This document shows, one piece after another, positions 43,621 to 56,583 of a stretch of DNA of 64,000 bases. A program made the position numbers and the translations under genes. This stretch comes from Sipunculus nudus (Eukaryota; Annelida; Sipuncula; Golfingiida; Sipunculidae), in assembly GCA_026874595.1 (NCBI GenBank), contig CM049311.1, positions 57,374,453 through 57,438,452 on the forward strand, written 5' to 3'. Each line of letters begins with the position of its first letter. Positions within the stretch are counted from its first letter, which is position 1. Below the pieces are notes generated by a model, which had not been told where the DNA came from, searched no databases, and saw only the letters and a list, made by a program, of their open reading frames with translations.

Positions 43621-44977
43621 ATAAATCTGACGGATCTGATTCATAGATTAGACAACATGCCAACAGATATATGTATATGCAATATGTATATGTTAAATAA
43701 TGTATGTTTTCACATTAACTATATATACAACATCTCCACCTCCTTGCAAACCGCTGGACCACCGTTGAAACCAACACACACACTCACATATATCTATTTA
43801 TTTATAGTATATATTTAAATGCTATTCGATTCACATTTATTGTAATATTTCAAGCAAGCGAAATATACATCAAATCGTTGTCTGACAGTCATATACAGAA
43901 CTCTCATTTTAAGACAGGTGATTAAATAATGTTAGCAGTATATGATGTTATAATAGTGAGCCTGTCATAATGTTAATAAGAAACAAATCTTGTCTTTGCA
44001 AAACTGAAACTACTTTTTTGAGAAAGAAGGGTACAGACAAGAGGTGCAGCTCCCAAATAGCCTGATTTTAAGTAATTGAGAATGGATATTCGTGGTAGGT
44101 TTCTAATATTCTAAACTGATCTTTCTATGAACTAGATTTATACATAACGCTTCGTGTAGTTGATCTTTTAAACTATATAATGCATATACAGCCATTGATA
44201 TGATTGGTGAGTAGCTGAACAGACAGCAATTCATTTAATGGGGTACGTATAATATTTATTTTGAACTAAATTATAAAAAAAAATATGTTAAAAATATCAC
44301 TCATTGACGTGCGATTAATCTGTGACAGAAGAATACGAAATTCTAAAAATAAGTCAAATGTCAGGCTGAAGTGGTGGTAAAATCTACACCTTAGATTTGT
44401 CTCATTGGCGACTTTTATAAGATCTTGTATGTGGTATATGTATATGTAACTCGACCTTCTGTAAACGGCATGAAGTGCAACTTATGGGATCAAGCCCTTC
44501 GTTCATAATATATGAATCACGAACCTCTCCTAATGGGCATCTCTGTATTACAGAACCTCTATAAGTGTCTGTTAAGTGTTTACACAAGAAGGCCGGGTGA
44601 CCAGAGGAAAGATCCACATGCGACAATTATAAAAAAAAGATAAGAAACATGAAAGAAAAAACACCTAGAGGAGCTTGAAAACCCTTGAATTGTGAATTTA
44701 TGCTGTACCACCACCAGGTGACGTGGGCGCTGTTTGTCTCGTTTCTAAATTTTATTTACATTTCAAATTTGCCATATAAGCAAAGGAATCCCCCGCAAGT
44801 ATCAATCACTAATTGTGTCCCTTGCACATGTCGTGATATTTTATCTGGTCAAACAAGAACCTCTGATGGACATTATATGTATTACTAATAACATTAATAG
44901 TATCCACCGGCTGATCCATTCCAACTTAGCGCTGGTATTATATCCCAAGGCTTTCAGTCTTTTCACACACACACACA

Positions 44978-44978
44978 C

Positions 44979-45062
<84 letters not shown>
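44978..45062. repeat. (CA)n-(TA)n-(GA)n compound microsatellite in the element's loop
   Basis: CACACA at 44966-44981, then TA to 45018, then GA to 45061. Confidence 0.95.
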
Positions 45063-45064
<2 letters not shown>

Positions 45065-46256
45065 GATTGTATAGTAGAGAGTTTAACTGAAAAAAGGGAC
45101 CAATTTATATTTTACAAACCAGGTATTTTGAGTATACATGAAATACAATTTAGTCTCCTTAAACTATTACGGTATCTTTCAATATTTCGTTCTTCGTTTG
45201 CTTTCTCCTGTATACAAGTTGAAAAACAAACAGCGCTCACGCCATCTGGTGGCCGTAAAAATAAACTTCACAAATCAATGTTTTCAAGCTTTTCTGGGTG
45301 TTTTTTCTCTCATGTTTCTTCTATTTTTTTATAATTGTCGCGTGTGCTAGACTAAGATCTTGCTTCTGGTCACGCGGTCTTGTTATAGTAAACAGACAAA
45401 GGTGCACTGTGTTTACTCACACACAGAACCATAATAAGGTTTGCAAAACAGGAGATATTAAGACCGTGTATCGGCATGGATTTGCTAAACAACTTTCGTA
45501 TTCAGCCAAAATGAGTTAATAACGTGAGACAAAACACATATTATTACAAAAGAATATGAACCTTGATTGCAATATAGAGGTGTCTGTAATACAGAGATGC
45601 CCGTAAGGAGAGGTTCCTGATTCATATATTATGAAACGAAGTGCTTGATCCCATCAGTTGAACTTCGTGCCGTTTACAGTAGGGCGAGTGACACTGTGCG
45701 TTATGTCATAAATCTAGTTCTTATACAGATCAATTTTGGAATATAAGAAACCTACCCAACATATATCCATTTTCAATTACTTACAATCAGGCTATTTGTT
45801 ATTTGTTCCTCTTGTCCGAACCCTTCCTTCGCCAAAAGGTAGTTTCAATTTGGCAAAGGCAATACTTTTTTCTTATTAATATTATGACAGGCTCATCATT
45901 ATAACATCATAAACTGCTAACAGAATTTAATTACCTATTTAAAAATGAAAGTTTTGTATATGACTGGCAGACAACGATTTGATAAATTTCATTTTCTTGA
46001 AATATTTCCGAAACCTATAAACAAAGAAACAATGATAAATCGAATAGCATTTACATTTATAGTATAAATAAATCAATAAATAAAAACATAAATAAACATA
46101 TGTATTTTTTTAGTTTTCAACGGTGTTCCGCTGGTTTGCAGGTGAAGATGTTGCGTAGTTATGGCACGAACACGAATTATTTAACATATATATATATTGC
46201 TTATACATATATCAGTTGGCCTGTTGTGTTTTCTGTGAATCAGATGCGTAAGATTA

Positions 46257-46556
46257 ATTATGTCGTACGTACGAGATAGTATGTCGTACGTACGAGATAG
46301 TATGTCGTACGTACGAGATAATATGCCGTACGTACGAGATAGTATGTCGTAGGTACGAGATAGTATGTCGTAGGTACGAGATAGTATGTCGTACGTACGA
46401 GAAAGTATGTCGTACGTACGAGATGGTATGTCGTACGTACGAGATACTATGTCGTACGTACGAGATAGTATGTCGTACGTACGAGAAAGTATGTCGTACG
46501 TACGAGATAGTATGTCGTACGTACGAGATAGTATGTCGTACGTACGAGATAAATAA
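46257..46556. repeat. 21-bp satellite array, right arm (about 14 copies)
   Basis: Reverse complement of the left-arm array (GTCGTACGTACGAGATAGTA), about eight copies shorter, so the arms have changed length independently. Confidence 0.95.
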
Positions 46557-46639
46557 TTTATTTTTCTTTTACCAGGTGGCAGCAATACGCTTCCGTAAAT
46601 AATGACTGAAAATTGAAATAAAAATTTGAAGCCCACCTT

Positions 46640-47059
46640 CTTAAAACGAGAAACCCATTGGTCACTGTGCTCAGCTGAAGTTGACCTTTTAGGTAAAAAT
46701 CTAAAACAATATCAAATGGAGATAAAGTCTGAGAGGAAGAAGTAATATAGGCCATGGTTGGTTATATGATTGGTTTGTATTGATGAGCAAACATGTGTTG
46801 CAAATAATATTTTGTGACCTGACCATGTGTTTCCTAATGTTGAAACTCATGTAAGCATGTAAGCAGTTTGTGTACTATTACCATGATCATAATAATATAT
46901 ATTATTAAATATATGTATTTTTTTATTTTATGAAATGTATACAGTTGAAATAGAACAAATGTCCCCAGTCCACAGATGGAATGATGGGAGTTACAACATC
47001 CCTGTATTATTATAGTGTATATACATAGAATTTCCACTTAATTCAACAATGCTTAAGGG
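46640..47059. other. Fragment of a Helentron-like 5' end, then AT-rich spacer
   Basis: ACCCATTGGTCACTGTGCTC at about 46652 followed by AGCTGA resembles the 5' ends at 50094 and 58481. Nothing else is recognised. Confidence 0.45.
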
Positions 47060-48540
47060 ATAAAAAAGTTCATTGTATGAACTTCGTTTTGGCGGATACT
47101 ATGTTTTTGACCGGGTTCCGCCGCCGCCGCCGCCGCCGCCGCGTTCGTTTCCGGAGAACTCCTCTGAGACTACTGGACAGATTTTTCCGAAACTTACACA
47201 AATTATCGGGTCACATGTGAACTGGTGCCTAACCAAGTGACCTTGACCTCTGACCTTTCGTCTCTGCCCAGCGTCCGTTTGTGCGTCTGTTTACACACAT
47301 AAACCCATATATCTCGGGAACCGTTTGACCGATCCGGAAAATTTTTTTACACAAATGTAGCCCTGGGATAGCTTTATAACATACACAACAAAAGGTGGCG
47401 CCACCTGCAACCATGTTTGCACAGTGTCCATCTGTTCATCTGCCTGAGGTTAAAATCACTCATATCTCTGCAGTGGTTTGACTAATTCACCTAAAATTTG
47501 GCATGCATATACATCCTAGATAGCTTTCTCAATTTTATGACAGGTGGCGCCACCTACATTCACGTTAACGCTCCACACATAAACCCATATATCTCGGGAA
47601 CCGTTTGACCGATCCGGAAAAATTTTTTACACAAATGTAGCCCTGAGATAGCTTTATAACATACACAACAAAAGATGGCGCCACCTGTAAACCATGTTTG
47701 CACGGTGTCCATTTGTTCATCTGCCTGGGGTTAAAATCACTCATATTTCTGCAGTGGTTTGACTAATTCACCTAAAAATCGGCATGCATATACATCCTAG
47801 ATAGCTTTCTTGATTTTATGACAGGTGGCGCCACCTACATTCACGTTAACGCTCCACACATAAACCCATATATCTCGGGAACCGTTTGACCGATCCGGAA
47901 AAAAATTTAACACAAATGTAGCCCTGGGATAGCTTTATAACATACACAACAAAAGGTGGCGCCACCTGCAACCATGTTTGCACAGTGTCCATCTGTTCAT
48001 CTGCCTGAGGTTAAAATCACTCATATCTCTGCAGTGGTTTGACTAATTCACCTAAAATTCGGCATGTGTATACATCCTAGATAGCTTTCTTGATTTTATG
48101 ACAGGTTGCGCCACCTACATTCACGTTAACGCTGCAGACATCCAAGCTCATATCTCGGGAACCGTTTGACCGATCCGGAAAAAAAATTTACACAAATGTA
48201 GCCCGGGATAGCTTTATAACATACACAACAAAAGGTAGCGCCACCTGCAACCATGTTTGCACAGCGTCCATCTGTTTGTCTGCTGTGGGATAAAATCACT
48301 CATATCTCTGCAGTGGTTTGACTTTTCCACATGAAATTTTGCATGTGTATATATCTTGGTTAGTTTCTCGTTCAAATAACAGGTGGCGCCACCTACAATC
48401 ATGTTTATGTGGCAGAGATCCATTCTAATATTTAACACATGTAACTCTTTATCCCCTTGCCACTCAATCCATGCCTCACTTCACCCGTCCTCTGATTTTG
48501 GCGGATACACGTAGTCGCTTGTCGACTACCCGTATTCTAG
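47060..48540 (+). mobile_element. Helitron-like non-autonomous element with ~281-bp tandem units
   Basis: The 3' end has GTAGTCG-CTTGT-CGACTAC (48511-48529), a 7-bp-stem hairpin, then seven bases, then CTAG (48537-48540) followed by T. This is the Helitron terminus pattern (hairpin near CTRR, insertion between A and T). The left part has TTTTGGCGGATACT and a (CCG)n run at 47117-47141. Inside are four units about 281 bp apart (ATCTCGGGAACCGTTTGACC at 47310, 47590, 47871 and 48154), each made of two related halves of about 140 bp that both carry the GGTGGCGCCACC palindrome or a variant. The exact 5' end is uncertain. No Rep/helicase. Confidence 0.65.
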
Positions 48541-49760
48541 TTCAAAATTACATTCACAATTTATTTAAAAAAAGACAGGCAGACTGGTAGACAAACAAAG
48601 CTGATAATATATGAAGTTTCAATTATTTCATAAATTTATTATATCAGTTTTTTTATGTTTCACATCTGCAATAATACACAACTGAATAATTAAGTTGCTT
48701 TCAAATTTCAGACTTGAATAGCTTTAATCCATACATATACAGCATATGAAAGTTATTTCAACAGTTCTATAGGAAAAATTTCATATTTAATGATAACAGA
48801 GAGATGATGGTCAGACACAGCTGATCCCTTTATATTCCATTCTCCTGAGGCAAGAAATTGTTTCAATAAGATTTAAAAATTTTTTTTAATTATATAAATT
48901 TTACACAATTGCAATAAAAACTAATGTCCCAGTACACATGTGCAAAGGAATCAATGGCAGCAGGGGAAGGGGGGGGGATGGATGTTGGGATTAACAACAC
49001 TTCTGCATATACATACAGCGCACCCAAAGCCTGATCTCCAATTCTGCTGAGGCAGGAAAATAATGAACAAATATTTGCATTAGATCCTAATTTGTTATCA
49101 CATCAATTATTTCAAGTTTATATTTCTATACAATTCCAGTATGACATAAATATCTGAATATAAAAATTGATTCATAATTCTAAATTACATCATCATAAAT
49201 CTCAATCTTGTCAGATAACACCACATCATACATACAAATGTATATGTATTTTTATCAAAAAAATATATCTTTTAAATTTGCAAAACAATAAATATCTAAA
49301 AATAATACTTCATTCAGATTTCACAATTTTAATTTGTGTCTTTATTTATCCATAATTTGCTTCATATTTTATAAACTTAAGCATACTGATGGGTTTCCTT
49401 ATATTTGTTAAAATCATTTATAAGAAAATTGATTTCTTTAAAAATGCTACATTTACACAACATGGCATCTTCTGGATTACACCTCAAATAACTTTTTCAA
49501 GGAAAGTTTTTTTTATATTGGAGTGGACACAGTAACAATTACTGCATAACACTTGGAGGGTTGGGTTTGTGGGGGGGGGGGGGGATTGGGGTGTTGATAT
49601 GAGAATAACTGTACCTGTCACAGCAGGGAATCTCCCCCAGTGACTGTAACAAATTAGAAACCCTTGCATAGCTGACTTCCAGTGACCTGGAGAGGGACTC
49701 TGCATCTGGACAAAGCAACTGACTACAATAGAGCCTCAAGAAAAAAATCAATAACTTGCC
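48541..49760. other. AT-rich spacer, no gene seen
   Basis: Includes a poly-G tract at 49571-49583 and short low-complexity runs. The short overlapping frames near 49.5-49.7 kb have no recognisable domain. Confidence 0.5.
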
Positions 49761-49769
49761 AAATGTTCA

Positions 49770-50090
49770 AGCTTTTATTTTCAAATTTCAGATTTAAACA
49801 AATAAAATACTTATGTTTACATGCTGTGAAAAATTAAATCAATAGTACTTACAGGAAAAAAACGGGCCATGATCAAAGTTGGGCAAAATTTAGGGTACTG
49901 ATTTTTTTTTCATGCTAATAACTTAAAGAATTAACAAAATTCAGATCTAATTTTGGGTAAACAATTGAATCTTAATTAAACAAAGTTATATACTTAGGAA
50001 AATAGTCTCTAGTTTCAATATTTTTCATGTTAAGTGAGTAAATGGCACGTATATAGGAAATATATAGGCGATTTCTTCTGGTAAATATTA
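49770..50090 (+). repeat. Fragment of the unit found in the 58.5-61.1 kb element
   Basis: Phrases CATGCTGTGAAAA, TTACAGGAAAAAAACG and CAAAGTTGGGCAAAATTTA are shared with 60440-60530 and, more weakly, with 59780-59850. Confidence 0.6.
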
Positions 50091-50841
50091 AGAACATGTG
50101 ACCCATTAGTCATGACGCTCAGCAGATTGACATGTGACAATATGTCCTTGCACAGGCAACTAATTACAATAATGTAGGTGGCATCATTGTTCATGTATAT
50201 TAGCTTAAGTTCATCAAGACCCATAAGCACAACAAATTTGATGACAATCCAACTAACTTTTCCTGAGGAATCTGGCAATTTGTGTGTATTTTTCATTATT
50301 TCTGGGGTGCTCAAACATACCCTAAAACCCTGAGAATATAGGTCACAATGACCGAATTTCAGGTTTCTTGGGACAACCTTTAGAGGAACTCTCAGGATAT
50401 TAAGTTAGAAGATTCTGGGCCCAATGGTTATGATTTGTGCCCTACTTTGGTTTCAAATATTCTGTTATTCTGAGGGGTGCTTATAAGCCCTATAGCTCAG
50501 AAAACATGGGTAACAGAGACCTAATTTCACGTTTCCTATAATACTATTCATGGACCTCCCTTTATTTTAAGTTAGAAGATTTCAGAACCAATGGTTATGA
50601 TTTGTGCCCTGCTTGGTTTCATATTTTAATTATGCTGGGGGTGCTTATAAGCCCCATAGCTCAGAGAATATGGGTAATAGAGACCTAATCTCAAGTTTCC
50701 AAGGATATTTTTCACAGACCTCCCTGGATGTCAAGTTAGAAGATTCTAGGACCAATGGTTACAATTTGTGCCCTGTTAACAGATGAACGCATCTTAAGAG
50801 GTCTCAAAAATAGAGAAAAAAATTCGTAAAAATCGAAAAAA

Positions 50842-51063
50842 TACAGGTGGCTCAACCATTTTTTGTGTATGTTATAGAGCTATCCAAGGGCTACATTAGT
50901 ATAAATTTTATTTCCTGATCAGTCAAACGGTTCCCGAGATATGAGCTTGGAAAGCTGATAAAATCAAGTCCCAGAGGAGCTCTCTGGAAACGAACGCGGC
51001 AACGGCGGAGGAACCCGGTCAAAAACATAGTATCCACAAAACTTCGTTTTGGCGGGTACAAAA
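50842..51063 (-). repeat. Fragment of the 47-kb Helitron-like element
   Basis: Minus strand contains GATACTATGTTTTTGACCGG and ATCTCGGGAACCGTTTGACT, matching 47095-47190 and the unit phrase. It carries a single unit only and is inserted in the family 1 array. Confidence 0.7.
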
Positions 51064-54000
51064 ATACAGGTGGCTCCACCAGTCTGCAGAAACTAATTAA
51101 CACTTACAAACATCAATATCCATGCAAAGAATCACGGTGATCTCCCCATTAGTTGTTCAGATACTTCAGCTTTTGTATCAAATTGTCCATTATTCTGAGG
51201 GATACTTCGGAGTCCTATAGCTTGAAGGATATGGGTAACAGAGACCTAATTTTAAGTTTCCACAGGCACTTTTCATAGGCCTTCTTGCATGACAAGAATG
51301 AAGATTCTAGGTCCAGTTGTCGCGATTTGTACCCTGTTGACAGATAACCACATCTTTAAAGGTATCAAAAAAAGAGAAAAAAATCGTAAAAATTTGAAAA
51401 AGTAGAGGTGGCGCACCCAGTCTGCAGAAACTGATGGAAAAGGTCATGCTCAATATGTATGCCGAAAATCATGACCATCAGTGTTGTAGTTATTGAGATA
51501 CTGCAGTTTTTGTATCAAATTTTCCATTATTCTGGGGGGTAATTTGGAGCCATACAGCTTAAAGAATATGGGTAACAGAGACCTAATTTCAGGTTTCCAT
51601 GGAGACTTTTCATGGGTCTCCCTGTGTGTCAAGAATGAAGATTCTAGGTCCAGTTTTAATGATTTGTGCCCTGTTAACAGATGTTCATAACTTTAAAGGT
51701 CTCAAAAATAGAGAAAAAATTCGTAAAAAAACCCAAACAAATACAGGTGGTGCCACCAGTCTGCAGAAACTGATGAAACACTCCATGATCAATATCCATG
51801 AAAACAATTATGGTGATCTCTGCATTAGTTGTTCAGATACTTCAGCTTTTGTATCAAATTTTCCATTATTCTGAGCTGTACTTTGGAGTGCCATAGCTCA
51901 AAGGATATGGGTAACAGAGACCTAATTTCAGGTGTACATGGAGACTTATCATGGGTCTCCCTGTGTGTCAACAATGAAGATTCTAGGTCCAGTCCTTACG
52001 ATTTGTACCCTGTTGACAGATAACTACATCCTGAAAGGTCTCGAAAATAGAGAAAAAAAAATTTTGAAAATTTGAAAAAATACAGGTGGCACCACCAGTC
52101 TGCAGGTACTGATGCAACACCTCTTGATCAATATGTATGCCAAAAATCATGACCATCAGTGTTGTAGTTATTGAGATGTTGCAGTTTGTTTTTATCAAAT
52201 TTTCCATTATTCTGGGGGGTTATTGGGAGCCCCCCATAGCTCAAAGGATATGGGTAACAGAGACCTTATTTCAGGTTTCCATGCAGACTTTTTATGGACC
52301 TCTCAGTGTGTCAAGAATGAACATTCTAGGTCCAGTCTTTATGATTTGTGCCCTGTTAACAGCTGTTCACATTTTTAAATTCGTAAAAAATCGAAAAATT
52401 CAGGTGGCTCCACCAGTCTGCAGGAAGTGATGGAACATCTCATGATCAATACGTATGCCAAAAATCATGACCATCAGTCAAGTAGTTAATGAGATATTGA
52501 AGTTTTTGTATGAAATTTTTTACTTTTCTGGGGGGTACTTTGGGGCCTCATAGCTCGAAGGATATGGGTAACAGAGATCTAATTTATGGTTTCCACGGAG
52601 ACTTTTAATAGGTTTCTCAGTGTGTCGAGAATGAAAATTCTAGGTCCAGCGGTTACGATTTGTGCTACGTTAACAGATGACAGCATATTTAAACGTCTCA
52701 AAAATAGAGGAAAAAATTGTAAAAAAAATCGAAAAATACAGGTGGCGCCACCAGTCTGCAGGAACTTATGGAACATCTCATGATCAATATGTATGCCAAA
52801 AATCATGACCATCAGTGTTGTAGTTATTGAGATATTGAAGTTTTTGTATGAAATTTTTTACTATTCTGGGGGGTACTTTGGGGCCCCATAGCTAGAAGGA
52901 TATGGGCAACAAAAACCCAATTTCTGGTTTCCAAGGAGATTTTTCATGGACCTCTCAGTGTATCAAGAATTAAGATTCTAGGTCTAGGCTTTATGATTTG
53001 TGCCTTGTTAACAGATGTTCACATTTTTAAAGGTCTCAAAAATAGAGAAAAAAATTTGTAAAAAATCGAAAAATACAGGTGGCGCCACCAGTCTGCAGGA
53101 AGTGATGGAACATCTCATGATCAATATGTATGCCAAAAATCATGACCATCAGTCAAGTAGTTAATGAGATATTGAAGTTTTTGTATGAAATTTTTTACTT
53201 TTCTGGGGGGTACTTTGGGGCCCCATAGCTCGAAGGATATTGGTAACAGAAACCTAATTTCTGGTTTCCAAGGAGATTTTTCAGAATCCCAAGTAACAAG
53301 GTTCTAGGTTCAGCGGTTACGATTTGTGCCTGGTTAACGGACGGACAGACGGACAGACGGACGACGGACAAAGAGTGATCGCTATAGCTCAGATGACTTT
53401 CAGTCAGCTGAGCTAAAAATACAGGTGGAGCCACCAGAATGCAGAAACTGATGAAACATTTCATGATCAATATCCATGCAAAGAATCATGGTGATCAATA
53501 TAATAATTGTTCAGATACTTGAGCTTTTGTATCAAATTTTCCATTATTCCGGGGGGTACTTCGGAGCCCCATAGCTCAGAGGTTATGGGTAACAGAGACC
53601 TAATTTCAAGTGTTTAAGGAGACTTTTCATGAGCCTCTCAGCATGTCAAGAGAGAAGATTCTAGGTCCAGTTGTTACGATTTGTGCCATGTTAACAGATG
53701 ACCACATCTTATGAGGTCTCAAAAATAGAGAAAAAAATTCGTAAAAAAAAAAAAATACAGGTGGCGCCACCAGACTGCAGAAACTGATGAAACATTCCAT
53801 GATCAATATCCATGCAAAGAATCATGGTGATCAATGCAATAGTTGTTCAGATACTGGAGCTTTTGAATCAAATTTTCCATTATTCTGGGGGGTATTTCAG
53901 AGCCCCATAGCTCAGAGGTTATGGGTAACAGAGACTTAATTTCAGGTTTCCAAAGAGACTTTTCATGGGCCTCCCGGAATTTCAAGAGAGAAGATTCTAG

Positions 54001-54498
54001 GTCCAGTCATTACAATTTGTGCCCTGTTAACAAATGACCACATCTCAGGAGGTCTCAAAAATAAAGAAAAAAATTCGTAAAAATCGAAAAAATATAGGTT
54101 GCGCCACCAGACTGCAGAAACTGATGAAACATTCCATGATCAATAACCTTGCACAGAATCATGGTGATCAATGCAATAGTTGTTCAGATACTTGAGCTTT
54201 TGTATCAAATTTTCCATTATTCTGGGGGGTACTTCGGAGCCCCATAGCTCAGAGGTTATGGGTAACAGAGACCTAATTTCAGGTTTCCAAGGAGATTTTT
54301 CATGGTACTCCCTGGATGTCAAGTTAGAAGATTCCAGGTCCAGTGGTTACGATTTGTGCCTGGTTAACGAACAGACAGAAGGACAGACGGACAGACGGAC
54401 AGACAGACGGACAGACAGACAGACAGACAGATGGACGACGGACAAAGAGTGATCGCTATAGCTCAGATGACTTCCAGTCAGCTGAGCCAAAAATTAAA

Positions 54499-56583
54499 AT
54501 AAGAGACCCAGGGGTCTAATGTTCACTCTGTGAATTACTGTGCATTTTGGCAGGTGATTAAAAAAAATGTTTCAGAAAGATCAGTCCAAGAGTCTCAGAG
54601 GAGACTCTGTTTTGGCAGATTATAACAAATAAATACTTAATGACATATTATGGATAAAAGTGGAAAAGACCATTACAGCCTGCTGAAAGTAGCTAAACAC
54701 AGGTAGCGCTACCTGCAGGTCAAAATCATTAAGCAGTCACATGATCAATATTCCTGTGAAATTTGAAACTGAAGGCTGCAGCAGTTCCTAAGATATTTGG
54801 TAACAGACAATACATCATGTATGGAAACACATCAAGGTGTAAATTTTACGATCTACAAAATTTGAAGTTCCGTACAGACGCCATCTTGAGAATGACTTGA
54901 CTAAATTTTTACTCAAATTATTCTCCTACTCTAAGGAACTGTTGACTATGATATGAAGGCCAAAATATTAATACTTTGTGACTTATCTAGTAAGAAGTGG
55001 AAAAGACCATTTTGTCCCGCAGAAAGTAGGTCAACAAAGGTGGTGCCACCTGGAGGTGAAATCATTGAGCAGTCACATGATCAATATTCCTGTGAAATTT
55101 GAAACTGAAGGCTGCAGCAGTTCCTAAAATATTTGGTAACAGACAATACATCCTGTATGGAAACCATCAAGTTGTCAAATTTTGCAATTGTCACAATTTG
55201 AAGTTCCGTAGATATGCCATCTTGATAATGACTTAACTGAATTTATACTAAAATTATTATTTCCCTTCCTCCTAGTAACTGCTGACTATGATATGAAAGC
55301 CAAAGTATTTATACTTTATGACATATCTTGGAAAAAAGAGAAAAGACCATTACAGCCTGTAGAAAGTAGGTCAACACAGGTGGCGCCACCTGGAGGTCAA
55401 AATCATTGAGCAGTCACATGATCAATATTCCTGTGAAATTTGAAACTGAAGGCTGCAGCAGTTCCTCAGATATTTAGTAACAGACAATACATCCTGTATG
55501 GAAACACATCAAGTTGTCATATTTTGTGATCGACACGATTTGAAGTTCCATAAAGACGCCATCTTGAGGATGACTTGACTAAATTTTTACTCAAATTATA
55601 CCCCTTCCTCTAAGGAACTGTTGACTATGACATGAAGGCCAAATTATTAATGCTTTGTGACTTATCTAGTTAGAAGTGGAAAAGACCATTTCGTCCCGCA
55701 GAAAGTAGGTCAACAAAGGTGGCGCCACCTGGAGGTCAAAATCATTGAGCAGTCACATAATCAATATTCCTGTGAAATTTGAAACTGAAGGCTGCAGCAG
55801 TTCCTCAGATATTTGGTAACAGACAATACATCCTGTATGGAAACCATCAAGTTGTCAAATTTTGCAATTGTCACAATTTTAAGTTCCGTAGATATGCCAT
55901 CTTGAAAATGACTTAACTGAATTTATACTAAAATTATTATTTCACTTCCTCCTAGTAACTGTTGACTATGATATGAAAGCCAAAGTATTTATACTTTATG
56001 ACATATCTTGGAAAAAAGAGAAAAGACCATTACAGCCTGTAGAAAGTAGGTCAACACAGGTGGCGCCACCTGGAGGTCAAAATCATTGAGCAGTCACATG
56101 ATCAATATTCCTGTGAAATTTGAAACTGAAGGCTGCAGCAGTTCCTCAGATATTTAGTAACAGACAATACATCCTGTATGGAAACACATCAAGTTGTCAT
56201 ATTTTGCGATCAACGATTTAAAGTTCCATAAAGATGCCATCTTGAAAATGACCTGACTGAATTTACACACAAATTATTCCCCTTCTTCTAAGGAACTGTT
56301 GACTATGATATGAAGGCCAAAATATTCATACTTTATGACTTATCTTGGAAGAAGTGGAAAAGACCATTTTGTCCCGCAGAAAGTAGGTCAACATAGGTGG
56401 CGCCACCAAAAGCTTATTTTTGCATGTCCATCCCATGATCATTAATTCTGCAAAGTTTCATGAAGGTAGCTGCTGTGGCTGTTGAGATATTTGGTAACAG
56501 ACGGTGGACGGTGGACAGTTGACAGTGGACAGTGGACGGCGGACGCTGCGCCATGGCATAAGTTCACAGAGTGAACTAAAAAT
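54499..56583 (+). mobile_element. Helentron-like family 2 element with five ~340-bp units
   Basis: The 5' end has AGACCCAGGGGTCT, then GTTCACTCTGTGAA. The 3' end has the hairpin AGTTCACAGAGTGAACT followed by AAAAAT, preceded by a (GGACGGT)n-like run. GTTCACTCTGTGAA and TTCACAGAGTGAAC are exact 14-bp inverted repeats. Internal units (GCAGTCACATGATCAATATT) start at 54733, 55069, 55410, 55749 and 56090, with spacing of 336-341 bp, and most carry AGGTGGCGCCACCT. The element interrupts the family 1 array and so looks inserted later. Confidence 0.75.

Larger units (their letters stand above)
43117..46596. mobile_element. Foldback-type element with long inverted arms
   Basis: The left end ACGGAAGCGTATTGCTGCCA and right end TGGCAGCAATACGCTTCCGT are exact reverse complements. 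Inverted similarity continues inwards: through 21-bp arrays, through CAACATCTYCACCT and GCTATTCGATT, to the CTGTATTACAGA segment at about 44565 on the left and 45570 on the right. The left arm has an extra roughly 290 bp near 44160-44440. A loop of about 1 kb lies between the arms. The flanks AAATAATT (left) and AAATAATG (right) suggest an 8-bp target duplication. Long inverted repeats containing satellite arrays are the hallmark of Foldback elements. No transposase frame is present. Confidence 0.8.

Noticed and set aside
43104-43663. Overlapping repetitive open frames up to 182 codons, on both strands
   Set aside because: They are produced by a 21-bp satellite (a multiple of three, without stops) and occur in several frames at once. 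The same applies to 46181-46636.
46257-46556. CRISPR array
   Set aside because: Units are contiguous 21-mers with no unique spacers, palindromic and part of inverted arms in a eukaryotic genome.
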